Notes: generated by a model not told the origin, from the sequence alone. A DNA stretch of 64,000 nt from Desulfurococcaceae archaeon (GCA_028275705.1 JAPWUD010000002.1:1-64000), one strand, 5' to 3'; counted from the stretch's first letter, positions 1 through 11,076 are shown. Made by a program: numbers and translations.

Positions 1-16
1 GACAGCCGCCTACGTA

Positions 17-259
17 ATGGCAACTCTGTGGGGAGTAACAATGGGATGCTTCGAGACAATAATGAGAGCATCGATAGCAGACCTACTACCACCAGAAAAG
101 AGGGCTCTTGGATACGGAGTATATGGACTGGTATACGGAGCCTCATGGGCAATTGGAAGCTTCATATATGTATACCTCCTACTACAGCCCCAACCAATAC
201 CAGCAATATATGCAACAACGACCCTACTACTATCATCAATACTCATATCAAGGATCTAA
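17..259 (+). CDS. MFS transporter, C-terminal part (gene probably begins upstream of window)
   Basis: ORF with IADLLPPEKRALGYGVYGLVYGASWAIGSFIY, typical of MFS C-terminal TM helices; frame open towards the window start. Confidence 0.6.
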   Translation: MATLWGVTMGCFETIMRASIADLLPPEKRALGYGVYGLVYGASWAIGSFIYVYLLLQPQPIPAIYATTTLLLSSILISRI

Positions 260-515
260 GCATAGAATCTTAACACCCATTTTTAAATGCACCCCTAGCC
301 GTGGATGACATGGGGCTTCTGCTATTACAGCGGATTTTAGGACCATGTTCACCCCTTTTCGGGATTTAATCCGGGCCAGGTCTTCAGCCCCAACCCCTAT
401 CTAAACATCAACTTGGGGTTATATGTACAGTACTAATCATTGCTAATGGCTCAAAGACTTTAACGCTAGTCAACGAAATAAATCAAAATAATTAAGATCC
501 ATTAGCTATTCTACT

Positions 516-553
516 AATCCCCGCCTTAAAGGCATGGCTTTCAATCGTAAAAC
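516..553 (-). mobile_element. IS200/IS605-type terminal hairpin-like relic
   Basis: reverse complement gttttacgattgaaagccatgcctttaaggcgggga has the same architecture as 26884-26920 (tttacaactgaaagcttcgcctttcaaggcgggga); no transposase ORF nearby. Confidence 0.35.
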
Positions 554-737
554 ACGCTCCATAATAGCTACTCACCCCCGCTTCTACCACCATGGTGCAT
601 CTTAACCCTTAACCTCGGCTCCATACTTGATAGCATTCTTAAGGGGTAGGATGGCTATCTCTATATCGGTATTCACTATGTAGAGTCGCTGCATAGGTTT
701 TTCTCTAAGGCCTCAATAAGGATTGTTGCGGAAACCC

Positions 738-2231
738 TTAATGCATGTACATCGGTTGGTTTTCTGTGGTATCCTCAGCTATTTTCCTCCATAGCTCTAG
801 TACGTAGCCTGGTTGTATAGATCCTTTAATTAACCTATACGTCCTTGTTCCATCGCTAAGTCTCTCAGGTACTAGCAATACTGCCTTTTTACCGTACTTA
901 GATATAAACATGTGTAGGAAGTCCTGGAGGAAGGTTATGTAGAATATGTTAATACCTGAGTCGATGAGCGCTGAGACAACGTTTTCAGCCACTACAGATG
1001 CCTCAACATGGTTTGTTGAGACAAAGCTCTCATCCATTAGCACGTAGTCTCCCCTCCTAAGGCTCTCCACCAGAGATTTAAACCTCTTTACCTCCTCCTC
1101 GAACTTTCCATATGAGAACGTTCTCTCCTCCTCCCTCAAGAAATGTGTAAGCACAGTGCCAGTTGATGGAATAATAAACCTCTCTGCAGGCACGAATAAT
1201 CCTGCTCTAGTAAGCAGTATTGCTTGGCCAACACTCCTCAGGAAGGTTGTCTTTCCACCTTTATTAACGCCGGTGATTAAAACCGCGAATGAGTTATCAA
1301 CATCTAAATTAAGGCTGTTGGGCATAGGCTTCTTTGTAGATGATACTGCTAGGGATAGTGGGTAGAGGTTCTTGAAGAGAAGCTTCTTTGGATCCACCTC
1401 TGGGTATGTCTTTGGAACCCCAATCTTGTCGAGAAAGTCGCTGAGGTTTATAGCGCCAACATAGAAAGACAGTTGCTTTAATAAGTCCCTGAAGAAGCTC
1501 ATGAGCTTATCGAAAGCGTTTAAAATTGTTGTTGCAATTCTCGATAGCACCCAGTTCCTTATATCCTCTAAGATCACAACACCGGCCTCATCCCTGGGAT
1601 CAAGTCTACAAGTATACCTCTTCCCTAGGGCGAGCAATCTACTTATAGCAGAACCCTCGCTTCTGGGTATTAGAAGGACTGGATTAACCAAGTTGTTCAA
1701 AGAACCTATCTCAACTGCGAACTCTATACCGCTCCCAAAGCTTAGTATCTCGCTTATTTCTCTAGCCTTAGCTATGAACACACTGTCTATGTTTTGCGTG
1801 AGGGACTTCACTAGGCTCTTGAAGGCGCTCGACGAGAACCTTGCGTTTTTAACAACATCCAGTAGCTTTTCCAAGTAATCAATAAGAATCCTAATACCAC
1901 TGGAAGCCTCGTAGACTACGAACTTTGGATCATCAAGCCTGAATATGAATACCTCTCTATGCGCTGTATCGTAACCCTCTTTGGCTAATTGATACATTCT
2001 CAGGACTACATCCCTGTTCTCAAGGGCATCTTTAACAGCTTCCTGCCTATACCTCATAATCTCCTCTGAGCACTCTCTAGAAAGTAGAACTTCAAGCCAC
2101 GTCTCAGCAATGAGTTTATCCTCTCCTGATGCAACACTTATTATTTTGTCCAGCTCAAGATCTGCCCTAACATCCTTTGCAATACTTATCATTTGTGCAG
2201 AGCCTAGTTTTAACAGGTCAAATTCTATCAT
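738..2231 (-). CDS. MutS-related ATPase (MutS domain V-like), paralogue A
   Basis: Walker A-like GVNKGGKTTFLRSVGQ, Walker B-like YVLMDESFVSTN; overlaps the next gene by 4 bp. Confidence 0.8.
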   Translation of the reverse strand: MIEFDLLKLGSAQMISIAKDVRADLELDKIISVASGEDKLIAETWLEVLLSRECSEEIMRYRQEAVKDALENRDVVLRMYQLAKEGYDTAHREVFIFRLDDPKFVVYEASSGIRILIDYLEKLLDVVKNARFSSSAFKSLVKSLTQNIDSVFIAKAREISEILSFGSGIEFAVEIGSLNNLVNPVLLIPRSEGSAISRLLALGKRYTCRLDPRDEAGVVILEDIRNWVLSRIATTILNAFDKLMSFFRDLLKQLSFYVGAINLSDFLDKIGVPKTYPEVDPKKLLFKNLYPLSLAVSSTKKPMPNSLNLDVDNSFAVLITGVNKGGKTTFLRSVGQAILLTRAGLFVPAERFIIPSTGTVLTHFLREEERTFSYGKFEEEVKRFKSLVESLRRGDYVLMDESFVSTNHVEASVVAENVVSALIDSGINIFYITFLQDFLHMFISKYGKKAVLLVPERLSDGTRTYRLIKGSIQPGYVLELWRKIAEDTTENQPMYMH

Positions 2232-3712
2232 TTTATTGTCTCCCTCAAATCTTTATATGAAAGCCCATACTTTGATGCTATTCTAACAGCCATGTACTCT
2301 AATGGTGGTGGTCCTGGAAGTATTCTATAGGAGGGCTTTGTTGGATCCTCTGGAGAAGGCTGTGCAACTAGGCTTATTACGAAGTCTAGTGAAGCAACGC
2401 TAGGTATAAACGTCACAAATATACAGTAGCTTCTCCTCCTATCAAGCTTCTCGAGAAACATCTTCGATAACTCATAGCCCTCGTTAGATGTTGTAGTGGT
2501 GAAGAGCTCGTTAGCTATAATAAGCGTTGAGCTATCAGCCCTACGCATTATATTCACAGCCCTTACAATATCTTGCTCTAGCCTGCTCAAGCTCTCTTTC
2601 GAATCCTCTCTAACAGGGTAAGCAGTCATAATAGTGGAGAAGAACGGTATCTCAGCGCTCTCAGCTGGTACAGGTACCCCGAGCTTTGCCAAGTATGCTA
2701 GTTGGCCAAAGGATGTTGCGAAAGTGGTCTTTCCACCTCCATTCATCCCTGTAACCACGAATATTCTCCTGCGGCCATCTGTAAATATATCATTTGGTAC
2801 AGCCCCGCCTCTCTCGGCTAGAGGGATGCTGTAGAAGCTCCTGACGTCTATCCTTCCATCATCCGTGAATCTTGGTATGGTGAAGCTGTAGCCCCGGCTA
2901 ATTAAACTCTTCGCAAAGTCTATGTATACTAGGTAGAACCTAACCTCCCTAGCAAACACGGCCACTCCATCGTCAATAATCTTTGGGAACTCCTTATAAA
3001 ACCTCTCTATAGCCTCATACTCACTCCTAAAGAACTTGAAAGCACCTTCAAGTATGGCAGCGTGAATATGGCTTAAGCCGCTGCTCGTGGGGATATATCT
3101 AACCCTCCTCTCCTCGCCACCTCTAAATCTAGCGAATAATTCCTCAATAATCTTCGACAAGTCCTCGCCTTCATTAAATCTCCAGACATGTATCCTGTCA
3201 CCAACTATCCTAACCCTAATCCTGATCCTGTCCCTCGCCTTCTTAGCCTCCACAGCCTTTTCCTTCATGGCTTTGAAGAAACGACTATGAATAATTCCCT
3301 CAACATAGCTCAAAAAGCTCTTGAGGCCCTCAGACTCCACACCCAGCGACGATATCTCGCCGTAGAACGTCTCTAAAGCATCTATGTAGATTAGTGCAGC
3401 ATCCAAGTGGAGACCCAGCTTATGTGGCTCATGAGCATCTTTCTCCATCTCCAAATAGTCAACAGCCTCCCTAACCTTTTCGACAAACCGCTTAACAGCC
3501 ATGTAAACATCTTCTCGCATTAAGTCACGAAAACACATTAACCTGTAAATTACCACATCAAGACTATTGGGATGCTCTAGAAACAGATTCCACAAGAGTT
3601 CATCCCTCTCTCTACCCAGAATCTCATTGACAAGCTCCCGGATCCTCAAATCATAAAGCACATGCTCATCGACTTTAACGCCTCTAGAACCAAGGATACT
3701 CTTATAACTCAA
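2228..3712 (-). CDS. MutS-related ATPase, paralogue B
   Basis: GMNGGGKTTFATSFGQLAYLAKLGVPVPAESAEIPFF and LIIANELFTTTTSNEG; same layout as the adjacent paralogue. Confidence 0.8.
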   Translation of the reverse strand: MSYKSILGSRGVKVDEHVLYDLRIRELVNEILGRERDELLWNLFLEHPNSLDVVIYRLMCFRDLMREDVYMAVKRFVEKVREAVDYLEMEKDAHEPHKLGLHLDAALIYIDALETFYGEISSLGVESEGLKSFLSYVEGIIHSRFFKAMKEKAVEAKKARDRIRIRVRIVGDRIHVWRFNEGEDLSKIIEELFARFRGGEERRVRYIPTSSGLSHIHAAILEGAFKFFRSEYEAIERFYKEFPKIIDDGVAVFAREVRFYLVYIDFAKSLISRGYSFTIPRFTDDGRIDVRSFYSIPLAERGGAVPNDIFTDGRRRIFVVTGMNGGGKTTFATSFGQLAYLAKLGVPVPAESAEIPFFSTIMTAYPVREDSKESLSRLEQDIVRAVNIMRRADSSTLIIANELFTTTTSNEGYELSKMFLEKLDRRRSYCIFVTFIPSVASLDFVISLVAQPSPEDPTKPSYRILPGPPPLEYMAVRIASKYGLSYKDLRETIK

Positions 3713-3964
3713 TGTACTCCACCATTAAGCTAGCGCTATACAGAGACCACAGTATAGCAATAAAAACTTTAAAGCTTTTCAATGCAAGTATATAAAGAAC
3801 TATGAAGCAACATATATAACTTATTGCATTACCATGGGTGAGAATAAACCAAATGAGAATTACTCCAAATAACGTGTAAATTATTGGGATATGCCCTAAT
3901 TATAATTAATGTACTATATATTGCGAGCGGTATCGATAGAAACGGCGATATCGGCAGGGCTAAA

Positions 3965-4348
3965 TTAATGTATCTTACTCAATTTTGTTTCTTTGAGTAA
4001 TGTTAGTTCCTCCTGTGTTACTAAGTGTACTTCAAATGGAAACCACCATGGTACTCCCTTCGACTCCATACTCCTCCATAAGGCATCCAACAGCCTTGCT
4101 CTCTCGAGTCCTCTCTTAGGGACTTCTCTAAGCACTACTGCGACATCTATATCACTATCAACTGTGAGTCGGCCCTCTACAACTGAGCCAAATAAGTACA
4201 CCTCGACTTCTTCTCCAAAGACTTCTATAGCAGACTCTACTAGTGCTTTAATGTATTCACGCCACTTCAATAACTCCTTCAACCTCCAAGCCTGTACCTT
4301 TATAGCTAGATCTAGTCTAGGAGAAGACATCTTGTTCGACACCCTCAA
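3965..4348 (-). CDS. MNT-type nucleotidyltransferase domain protein (HEPN/MNT pair)
   Basis: VYLFGSVVEGRLTVDSDIDVAVVL = GSx10DxD nucleotidyltransferase motif; overlaps the upstream HEPN ORF. Confidence 0.85.
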   Translation of the reverse strand: MRVSNKMSSPRLDLAIKVQAWRLKELLKWREYIKALVESAIEVFGEEVEVYLFGSVVEGRLTVDSDIDVAVVLREVPKRGLERARLLDALWRSMESKGVPWWFPFEVHLVTQEELTLLKETKLSKIH

Positions 4349-4754
4349 TGAGTTTAATTAACTCTACAGTAGCTTCTATAGCTTTCTCCGCGTCTTCTCT
4401 CTCATAAGTCTTAGCCAAGTATCTAGAGACAACATATGCTTCTTCAATAAGCCGCAATACGTCTCTACGTCTCTCAGTGAATGAGGATACTCGTAGAGAT
4501 AGCTCCATTTTACCTAGTTCTCTAAGCGTCCTCGAGAAGACTCCGAGCAACTCTCTAACACCATGTCCGCGTGGAATAAAGCCAAGCATCCTTAATAAAA
4601 TAGACTTTAAACACAGCTGTATGGCCTGCTCACACATGAATAGCGTAGTATCATAGTCGCGTCTCTCAAAAGCTTGTTGTGCATACTCATAGAATACTCT
4701 ACAGCGCCTTCGTAAGAGCTCAGAGTGCTCTAGAGACCCCACAATCGCCACCAT
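4317..4754 (-). CDS. HEPN domain protein (HEPN/MNT pair)
   Basis: RRCRVFYEYAQQAFERRDYDTTLFMCEQAIQLCLKSILLRMLGFIPRGHGVRELL, typical HEPN helices. Confidence 0.85.
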   Translation of the reverse strand: MVAIVGSLEHSELLRRRCRVFYEYAQQAFERRDYDTTLFMCEQAIQLCLKSILLRMLGFIPRGHGVRELLGVFSRTLRELGKMELSLRVSSFTERRRDVLRLIEEAYVVSRYLAKTYEREDAEKAIEATVELIKLIEGVEQDVFS

Positions 4755-4885
4755 TTATTGGATTCTCTAGATTTATTATAAAGCTATAAGTAAAGTACTA
4801 GTTTGTAGGCATGGAGTATGCATTTATAAATCACTTTATTTGCTTATTAGTTACAGGGGTGTAAGTTAGTTACGGGGGTGCCATC

Positions 4886-5994
4886 GAGTTGCTTTTTGAT
4901 CCTAGGCCGAAGGAGTCTCGTAGTGAGTTATTTGATAGAGAGAAATAGCTAGAGTCTCTTAGCTATTTCGTGAAGTCTGGGTCTCCACTAATTCTATGTA
5001 TTGGTGTTAGGCGGATTGGTAAGACTTCTTTAATTAAGGTGTTTCTCAATGAGAATAATTATCCATACATATACATTAATGCACGGAGACTGGCAGAGTA
5101 TCAATACAGTATTCGTGGATTATACACTCTACTTGCAGAGTCTATTGCTTCATCAAGGTTTTCTAACAAACTCCTAGAGTATTTGAAAGGACTCAGAGGA
5201 GTAAAAGCTACTATTTTACATGAAGGTATTAGTATTGAATTCAACTGGAAGAGACGCGAGCCCCTTATAACCTCACTAATCGAAAAATTGAACAATTATG
5301 GAAGAGATAGAAACACTTTTTCCTCGTTGTAATAGATGAAGCCCAAGAGTTAAGGATTCTACGGGGCTATAATAGACTCGACTTCAGGCAAATAATAGCT
5401 TATAGCTATGATAACTTACACAATGTAAAGTTTATTTTAACAGGCTCCGAGGTTGGGTTAATTTATAATTTCTTAGAATTCAGCGAGTACGATAGTCCAC
5501 TATATGGTAGAGTTAGAGATGAGGTCATATTGTCAAGGTTTTCAAGAGAGGAATCCATTAAGTTCCTCGAAGCAGGATTTAATGAAGCTGGATTAAGTGT
5601 ACCGAGGAATATAATAGAGGACGCTGTAAACGCGTTAGATGGTATTCCCGGCTGGTTGGCATTTTATGGATACAAAGTCACGCAGACGAAGAGATTTGAT
5701 ATACTGGGCGAGATATTAGAGGAAGCAGTGAAAGTAGCTTTGAGCGAACTAGAGAAGATAGTGAGGGCTAGTAGATACTACGGTCTCATCATGAGAGCTA
5801 TTGCCATGGGACTTAACAACTGGACCTCAATTAAAAGAGCTATAGAGGCTTGGGTGGGTGGACCAATACATAATAAAACACTCTTCAACGGTCTCAGTAG
5901 ACTAGTGGACTTAAGTGTACTTGTCAAAGAAAATGAAAAATATGATTTCGCAGACCCTGTTTATAGAGAGGCTGCCAAAAGACTAAATATCTAG
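4886..5994 (+). pseudogene. Archaeal P-loop ATPase (AAA, 'archaeal ATPase' family), disrupted
   Basis: LLFDPRPKESRSELFDREK*LESLSYFVKSGSPLILCIGVRRIGKTSLIKVF has an in-frame TAG; a frameshift near 5322 precedes FLVVIDEAQELR; C-terminal winged-helix part in ORF 5530-5994. Confidence 0.8.
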
Positions 5995-6043
5995 TAGTTC
6001 TTGATCTAGTCAGTCTCTCTGATTGAGAGTGTTTTTGAGAGTT

Positions 6044-6817
6044 CTAGAGGACATTGTAGTAAAGTTTAAACCCGTTTTCAATTCTTTCTACTCTAGCTAC
6101 TTTTATATATCCTACCTCTCTTGTGTTTATAACGTGTGTTCCCGTGCATGGTATAGCATTTATCCCCTCTATTTCAACTATTCTATAGAGATCTCTTGCC
6201 GGCAGCCTCTGGAGATTTGGCGCGTTATATGTTCTCCTCGTTAGTTCCCATGGTTCAACCCAGTACGTCTTGACAGGCTTAGAGCTCTCGACAACGTCAT
6301 TAGCATACTTCTCGATGATGGGCAAGTCGCGACTTTCAGGTAGAAACCCAGCTTCATATACAACGTAAGACTCCGGCGGCCCGTGATTAGCGTCAAGGGT
6401 ATTTAATACTCTTCCATAGGTCTTCATAACTGCGTAGTCTAATATGTGTCCAGCTGTGTGCAGCCTCATCGTGTGATATCTATGATTCCAGTTGATCAAC
6501 TGCCTAGCAACTATATCTTTCTCAAGAGAGCCATTGATTAATCTACCATAGTGGACAATTACTTCTCCAAACTCCAATGCCTTTAAAACCTCGAATTCAA
6601 ATTCCTCACCCACTACAAATCCAGTATCGCTTGGTTGACCACCACTCCTAGGGTGGAAAATAGTCTTATCGAATACCACGTAGTATTTATTGCCTTTCTC
6701 GAGTACATAGTCTAATACTCTAGCATCTAATTCCTTAACATAAGAGTCTTCAAGGTAAACCCTGCTGGTTGAGGGTTTTCCTTTTACCCATGAGTAAAGA
6801 TTAACCATAACTACCAC
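6044..6817 (-). CDS. alaX: Alanyl-tRNA editing protein AlaX
   Basis: FHPRSGGQPSDTG, HTAGHILDYAV and CTGTHVINTREVG editing-domain motifs. Confidence 0.9.
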   Translation of the reverse strand: MVVMVNLYSWVKGKPSTSRVYLEDSYVKELDARVLDYVLEKGNKYYVVFDKTIFHPRSGGQPSDTGFVVGEEFEFEVLKALEFGEVIVHYGRLINGSLEKDIVARQLINWNHRYHTMRLHTAGHILDYAVMKTYGRVLNTLDANHGPPESYVVYEAGFLPESRDLPIIEKYANDVVESSKPVKTYWVEPWELTRRTYNAPNLQRLPARDLYRIVEIEGINAIPCTGTHVINTREVGYIKVARVERIENGFKLYYNVL

Positions 6818-6923
6818 GATTTATAATCGGCTCTCAGAGGTTACTCAAGGCATGGAGAATATTTAGAACAAGATAATAAAAATTAATTACAGGTAATTAC
6901 CTCGGAGAGACTTTATTACTCTA

Positions 6924-8408
6924 TTAAATCTCACCTAGTTGTTTCCTGTATACTTCTAGTAGTCTTAATCCCCAGTTGCCTTGGTCGATTAGAATCCCCT
7001 CGAAGAATCTTAAAACTGGCGGCTCATAGATCCAATTAAGACCCTTTATTATATCTCTATTTTCAAGCAACCACGTTAACCTGTCTACTAGGTAATCTAA
7101 GTGATCTTGTAGATAAGTTTTTCTAGGCATAGCTAATCTAACTAAGTCTAGTTGAACGGGTATTTCTCTCCACGTTTCTGGGTCTCTATCCATTGATAAT
7201 TGACCTCTCTCCATACCTCTAATACCAGACACTAAGTATAGTGCACATACTAGAGCTCCTGCTGGGTAACCTCCCTCCTCACCACTGGGGATCAATTGTA
7301 CATGCGGTAGAAATCTTCTAGCATCCACGTGTACTCCGAGACCACCAGGGGGCTTTACGACAGGTATCCCCCGCTCATCAAGTTTTTTAACAGTGTACTC
7401 TATTTGCTCTAATTCATAGAATGGGAGATCATCGTTGAAAGCCATTTTCAAGCCATCTATTAACATTGCAATTTCTTTCAGACTCATACCTCCATAACTC
7501 GTATGTCCTTCGAATACTACTTGCCAAGACCTAACCTCCTCATATAACCTCTCATCTCCCTTAATAGTTATAAATCCCCCGCGAACATAGAACCCTTTTC
7601 TAGCACTTGCATATGCTACATCAGTTAACTCCATGAGCTCATAAATGATTTCACTAGCGGATTTCCCCATAGCCATTGGATCACGCTTCTTCATTAGAGC
7701 TATTTGCCAGTCAGCCATACTTATGTCTGCGACTAATGGTAGTCCATACTTATCGCATATCTCCCTTGTCTCATAGTAGTTCTTCATACTGAATGGTTGC
7801 CCACCAAGGAGATTCGAAGCATACTCTATTCTAACAGCTGCTATGTTTTCAGGACCTAGTCTCTTTACTTCATCTTCGAGTTTAGATGTGTCTATATTTC
7901 CTTTGAACTGACATTGGTTTTCTGGATCAAAGGCCTCTGGTACGGGTAGTTCAATCATTCTACCTCCATAAACTCTCTCAACAATTGCCCTCGTAGTTGT
8001 GAAATGTATGTTTGTTAATACGTATGGTTTTTTACCATTCTTCATCAATGCTTTAAAAACTAAGTTTTCAGCTGCTCTACCTTGATGAGCTAGAATAAGG
8101 TATTTGTGTGGGAAGAACTCCTTAAATGCATCGATCAATTTATAATATGCTCTATTTCCAGCGTATGCGTCCTCTAACCCCAGTCCAAGCATATCGGATA
8201 ATTGCTCTAAACTAATTGCATTGACTCCACTATCTGTTAACATATCTATATACACTTTTTCAACGGGTATTCTAAATGTATTCCAACCACTATCTTTTAA
8301 CACAGCGTATCTCTCGCTTAGAGTTGGTAGTCTTAACTTCTGGAATACCCGAATTCTAAAATCAGAAACGTAAAATGAGTTTCCTTCACTATTCTTCAAG
8401 TATACCAC
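6924..8408 (-). CDS. Tryptophanase / tyrosine phenol-lyase family beta-eliminating lyase
   Basis: IDMLTDSGVNAISLEQLSDML, HQGRAAENLVFKALM, ADISMADW, ASARKGFYVRGGF; PLP fold type I tryptophanase family. Confidence 0.85.
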   Translation of the reverse strand: MVYLKNSEGNSFYVSDFRIRVFQKLRLPTLSERYAVLKDSGWNTFRIPVEKVYIDMLTDSGVNAISLEQLSDMLGLGLEDAYAGNRAYYKLIDAFKEFFPHKYLILAHQGRAAENLVFKALMKNGKKPYVLTNIHFTTTRAIVERVYGGRMIELPVPEAFDPENQCQFKGNIDTSKLEDEVKRLGPENIAAVRIEYASNLLGGQPFSMKNYYETREICDKYGLPLVADISMADWQIALMKKRDPMAMGKSASEIIYELMELTDVAYASARKGFYVRGGFITIKGDERLYEEVRSWQVVFEGHTSYGGMSLKEIAMLIDGLKMAFNDDLPFYELEQIEYTVKKLDERGIPVVKPPGGLGVHVDARRFLPHVQLIPSGEEGGYPAGALVCALYLVSGIRGMERGQLSMDRDPETWREIPVQLDLVRLAMPRKTYLQDHLDYLVDRLTWLLENRDIIKGLNWIYEPPVLRFFEGILIDQGNWGLRLLEVYRKQLGEI

Positions 8409-8858
8409 GAGGAGATCGCCTCTTTAGCTCTCGTGATAGATCTTATATCTCTAAGAAATTCGTTGTTTCTATTTATAAATGATCGTGGTCTAAGATATTT
8501 TCTTATAAAGTCACGCGTTCTACATGTATGGATCAATATTGGTGCATCTATGTCACCTAAAAATTTCAAATAATTAGTGGGTTTAAAAATCTTATGTTCT
8601 TGTAGAGACCATGTACTAATATATACGTTGGTTGGCTATCCCCAAATAAATGAATTTATGTAAGGACAAATATAAAATTATAGCTTACAAATGAAACCTA
8701 AGTCCATTTACACGCTCTCTACTTAAATCCTAGCGAACGCAAATCTCTCATTTACTCTGAATGGAAAGTCGTAGATATTTAAACTTAGACACCATGAGTG
8801 AAAATATAATGCAGGAATTGCACCATATTATTTGAAGTTATTGGAGTGATTGCACTAA

Positions 8859-9611
8859 TTAATAATTAAGTCCTCTTGAACTTTCATGCGGTATTGACTC
8901 TTCTTGTAGTTTCTTGGAGCTTCTAGATATGAGTTTTCGAGCTAGCTCTATGTGCTTAATCAATGTGTTAAATGCACGTAATAGATCTTTTTTTGAGACA
9001 ACGATCACGGTATCTGTGTAGGATGAGCCTATGTGAATTATGTTTACTCCATTTTGAGCCAAGACACCTGTAATGTAAGCAACTACGCCGGGAACCCACA
9101 TGATCTCGCGAGGGCTCGTCGCCGTGATCGCCGCTAGATCTCTCTGAACCTCTATAATCTCATTATGATCGACTATTCTCAATATGTCGCTTGTCGCCTC
9201 CTCATCTAGTACTATTGTTATAGCAGGGCCGCTCTGAATCATTATTGCAAACCTAGCCTTCAGTGATATCTCGGGCATAGTATCTATGATGTCTTTGAGT
9301 TGAGTACTCCTAACTATGACTACAGCAACACCTGTTTTAGCCTCTACACGAGTGTTAGCAATAATACTTAATACATCTCTGCTAGCGAGTAGTGGCGTCT
9401 CCCTTATTTTAGACCTCAGTCTTATTAACGCCATTTTAATAGAGCTCTCCGAGACTTCAAACCCCGAAATAGTGGATAAGACAGGTTTGAATTTTCTCGC
9501 TAACTTGGAGTAATTCAATACACCTGCTTCAAGACATCGATACAGAGACGGCTCACTTAGTAAGATCTCGCGAACCATGCCAGCTACACTATTTTCTCCC
9601 ATATATTCCAT
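8859..9611 (-). CDS. ACT-domain-like regulatory protein (start chosen at MEYMGEN within ORF 8859-9731)
   Basis: VPGVVAYITGVLAQNGVNIIHIGSSYTDTVIVVSKKDLLRAFNTL resembles an ACT domain; adjacent to argH. Confidence 0.7.
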   Translation of the reverse strand: MEYMGENSVAGMVREILLSEPSLYRCLEAGVLNYSKLARKFKPVLSTISGFEVSESSIKMALIRLRSKIRETPLLASRDVLSIIANTRVEAKTGVAVVIVRSTQLKDIIDTMPEISLKARFAIMIQSGPAITIVLDEEATSDILRIVDHNEIIEVQRDLAAITATSPREIMWVPGVVAYITGVLAQNGVNIIHIGSSYTDTVIVVSKKDLLRAFNTLIKHIELARKLISRSSKKLQEESIPHESSRGLNY

Positions 9612-9693
9612 AATTAAACACCAATCTGCCGAGAACACAGGGAAGTGAATGGCTGAAAGCCTTAAATAATTTTTGATACTCATGGAGCTATTA

Positions 9694-11076
9694 CTATGAA
9701 TGCAGCTTAAGCAGTTTATTACCACACTCACTGAGATTTTTAATCAGCTTACTCAGAGTCTCTTCATCCTCTCTAATGAAGCCCTCATACTCACTCATAG
9801 CTTCTTTCAGTTTTACAGCTACTGGTTTCGCCAAAGCTAGTTTTTTAACATCAATGTTTAACTCACTAACAACCCTGCCTTCCTTAATGAGTTCTCCAAT
9901 CTCAAAGTATACTTGTCTAGTCGGCTTTTTCGACTCAATAGAAACATACTCTACAAACTCCGCACTCCAGCAGGTTGTGTTAGTAACTAGAGAATCTAGG
10001 GTCTCTGGGCATATCTCTAAGCGTTTAATAAAATCTCCAACTATCCTCAATGTGTCAATAGACGTCTTTACAGTCTCCATGAACACTTTATTAAGCTCTT
10101 GAAGCTCTAAGTTATAACCATATGGGAGGGAACTATAAGTTGAGATCGCGGATGTTAAAAAGCCTAGAATCAAGTTTGCCTTGGCTCTTGCAACTTCAAG
10201 CGTGACTAAGTTTCGCTTGTGAGGCATTATACTACTAGTTGCCACATGCTCTACAGGCGGCTTAATGGCATCTCGTGCGTATAGATTTAACATGAACATA
10301 TTCTCAGCTAATCTACTGATCTCAGATAAAAGTAGAGCAATGTCAGAGAGTGCGTGGAGTAGGAATAACCTAGAACCAGTTGCATAGTATGGTGGGATTT
10401 GTGACTCATTTAAACATAGGTTTTCAGCGAGTAATTTAAAGTCGTGATCTACGAGAGTCCCAGCGGCAGGGCCTGCTCCTAAAGGGTTCTCGGTAAGTAA
10501 GTCTAAATTACTTATTATTATTCTCCAAAGCTTTGTATAAGTGTGTAGATGGGATAGGAAGTATATTGAGGCATCACCACACTGAGCGATCTGTCTATGT
10601 GTGAAGTAGGGGATTATAATGCCGCTATACCTCGCCGCTTTCTCTAAAAGGGCTTTTCGTAGTTTGAGGAGTTCTACGAGTAGCTCTATTAATTTATCTC
10701 TTATGTAAAGCCTAAGTACTGCTGCCACGTGGTCGTTTCTACTCCTACCCAAAGCTAGATAGCCTGCCACGGCTCCTACTTTATGGTGTAAGTATGACTC
10801 TAAAGCTTCAAAAAAGTCTTCGTAGATCAAGTTTTCGTGTTTAACCCATTTGTAAACATCCTCGCAATTGGATTGAATGAGTCCCACTAGTTCACTCTCT
10901 AATTTAACAGCGTCTTCATTGATCGGTATATAGCCTTTTGAAATAAGGCTCTTTAGGTGAGCCAAGTAGACCATTGAAATATACTTAGCTAGTTCTCTGT
11001 CGTCCTCCATGCTAGATATATAATTCTCAACATCGTGCTGGGAACCACCTATGAGAGACCTATATCTAAGAACCAC
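9694..11076 (-). CDS. argH: Argininosuccinate lyase
   Basis: [43 protein letters not shown]. Confidence 0.95.
   Translation of the reverse strand: MVLRYRSLIGGSQHDVENYISSMEDDRELAKYISMVYLAHLKSLISKGYIPINEDAVKLESELVGLIQSNCEDVYKWVKHENLIYEDFFEALESYLHHKVGAVAGYLALGRSRNDHVAAVLRLYIRDKLIELLVELLKLRKALLEKAARYSGIIIPYFTHRQIAQCGDASIYFLSHLHTYTKLWRIIISNLDLLTENPLGAGPAAGTLVDHDFKLLAENLCLNESQIPPYYATGSRLFLLHALSDIALLLSEISRLAENMFMLNLYARDAIKPPVEHVATSSIMPHKRNLVTLEVARAKANLILGFLTSAISTYSSLPYGYNLELQELNKVFMETVKTSIDTLRIVGDFIKRLEICPETLDSLVTNTTCWSAEFVEYVSIESKKPTRQVYFEIGELIKEGRVVSELNIDVKKLALAKPVAVKLKEAMSEYEGFIREDEETLSKLIKNLSECGNKLLKLHS

Noticed and set aside
3720-3965. AT-rich intergenic region as a replication origin or regulatory locus
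   Set aside because: No ORB-like repeats or Cdc6 gene; ordinary AT-rich spacer.
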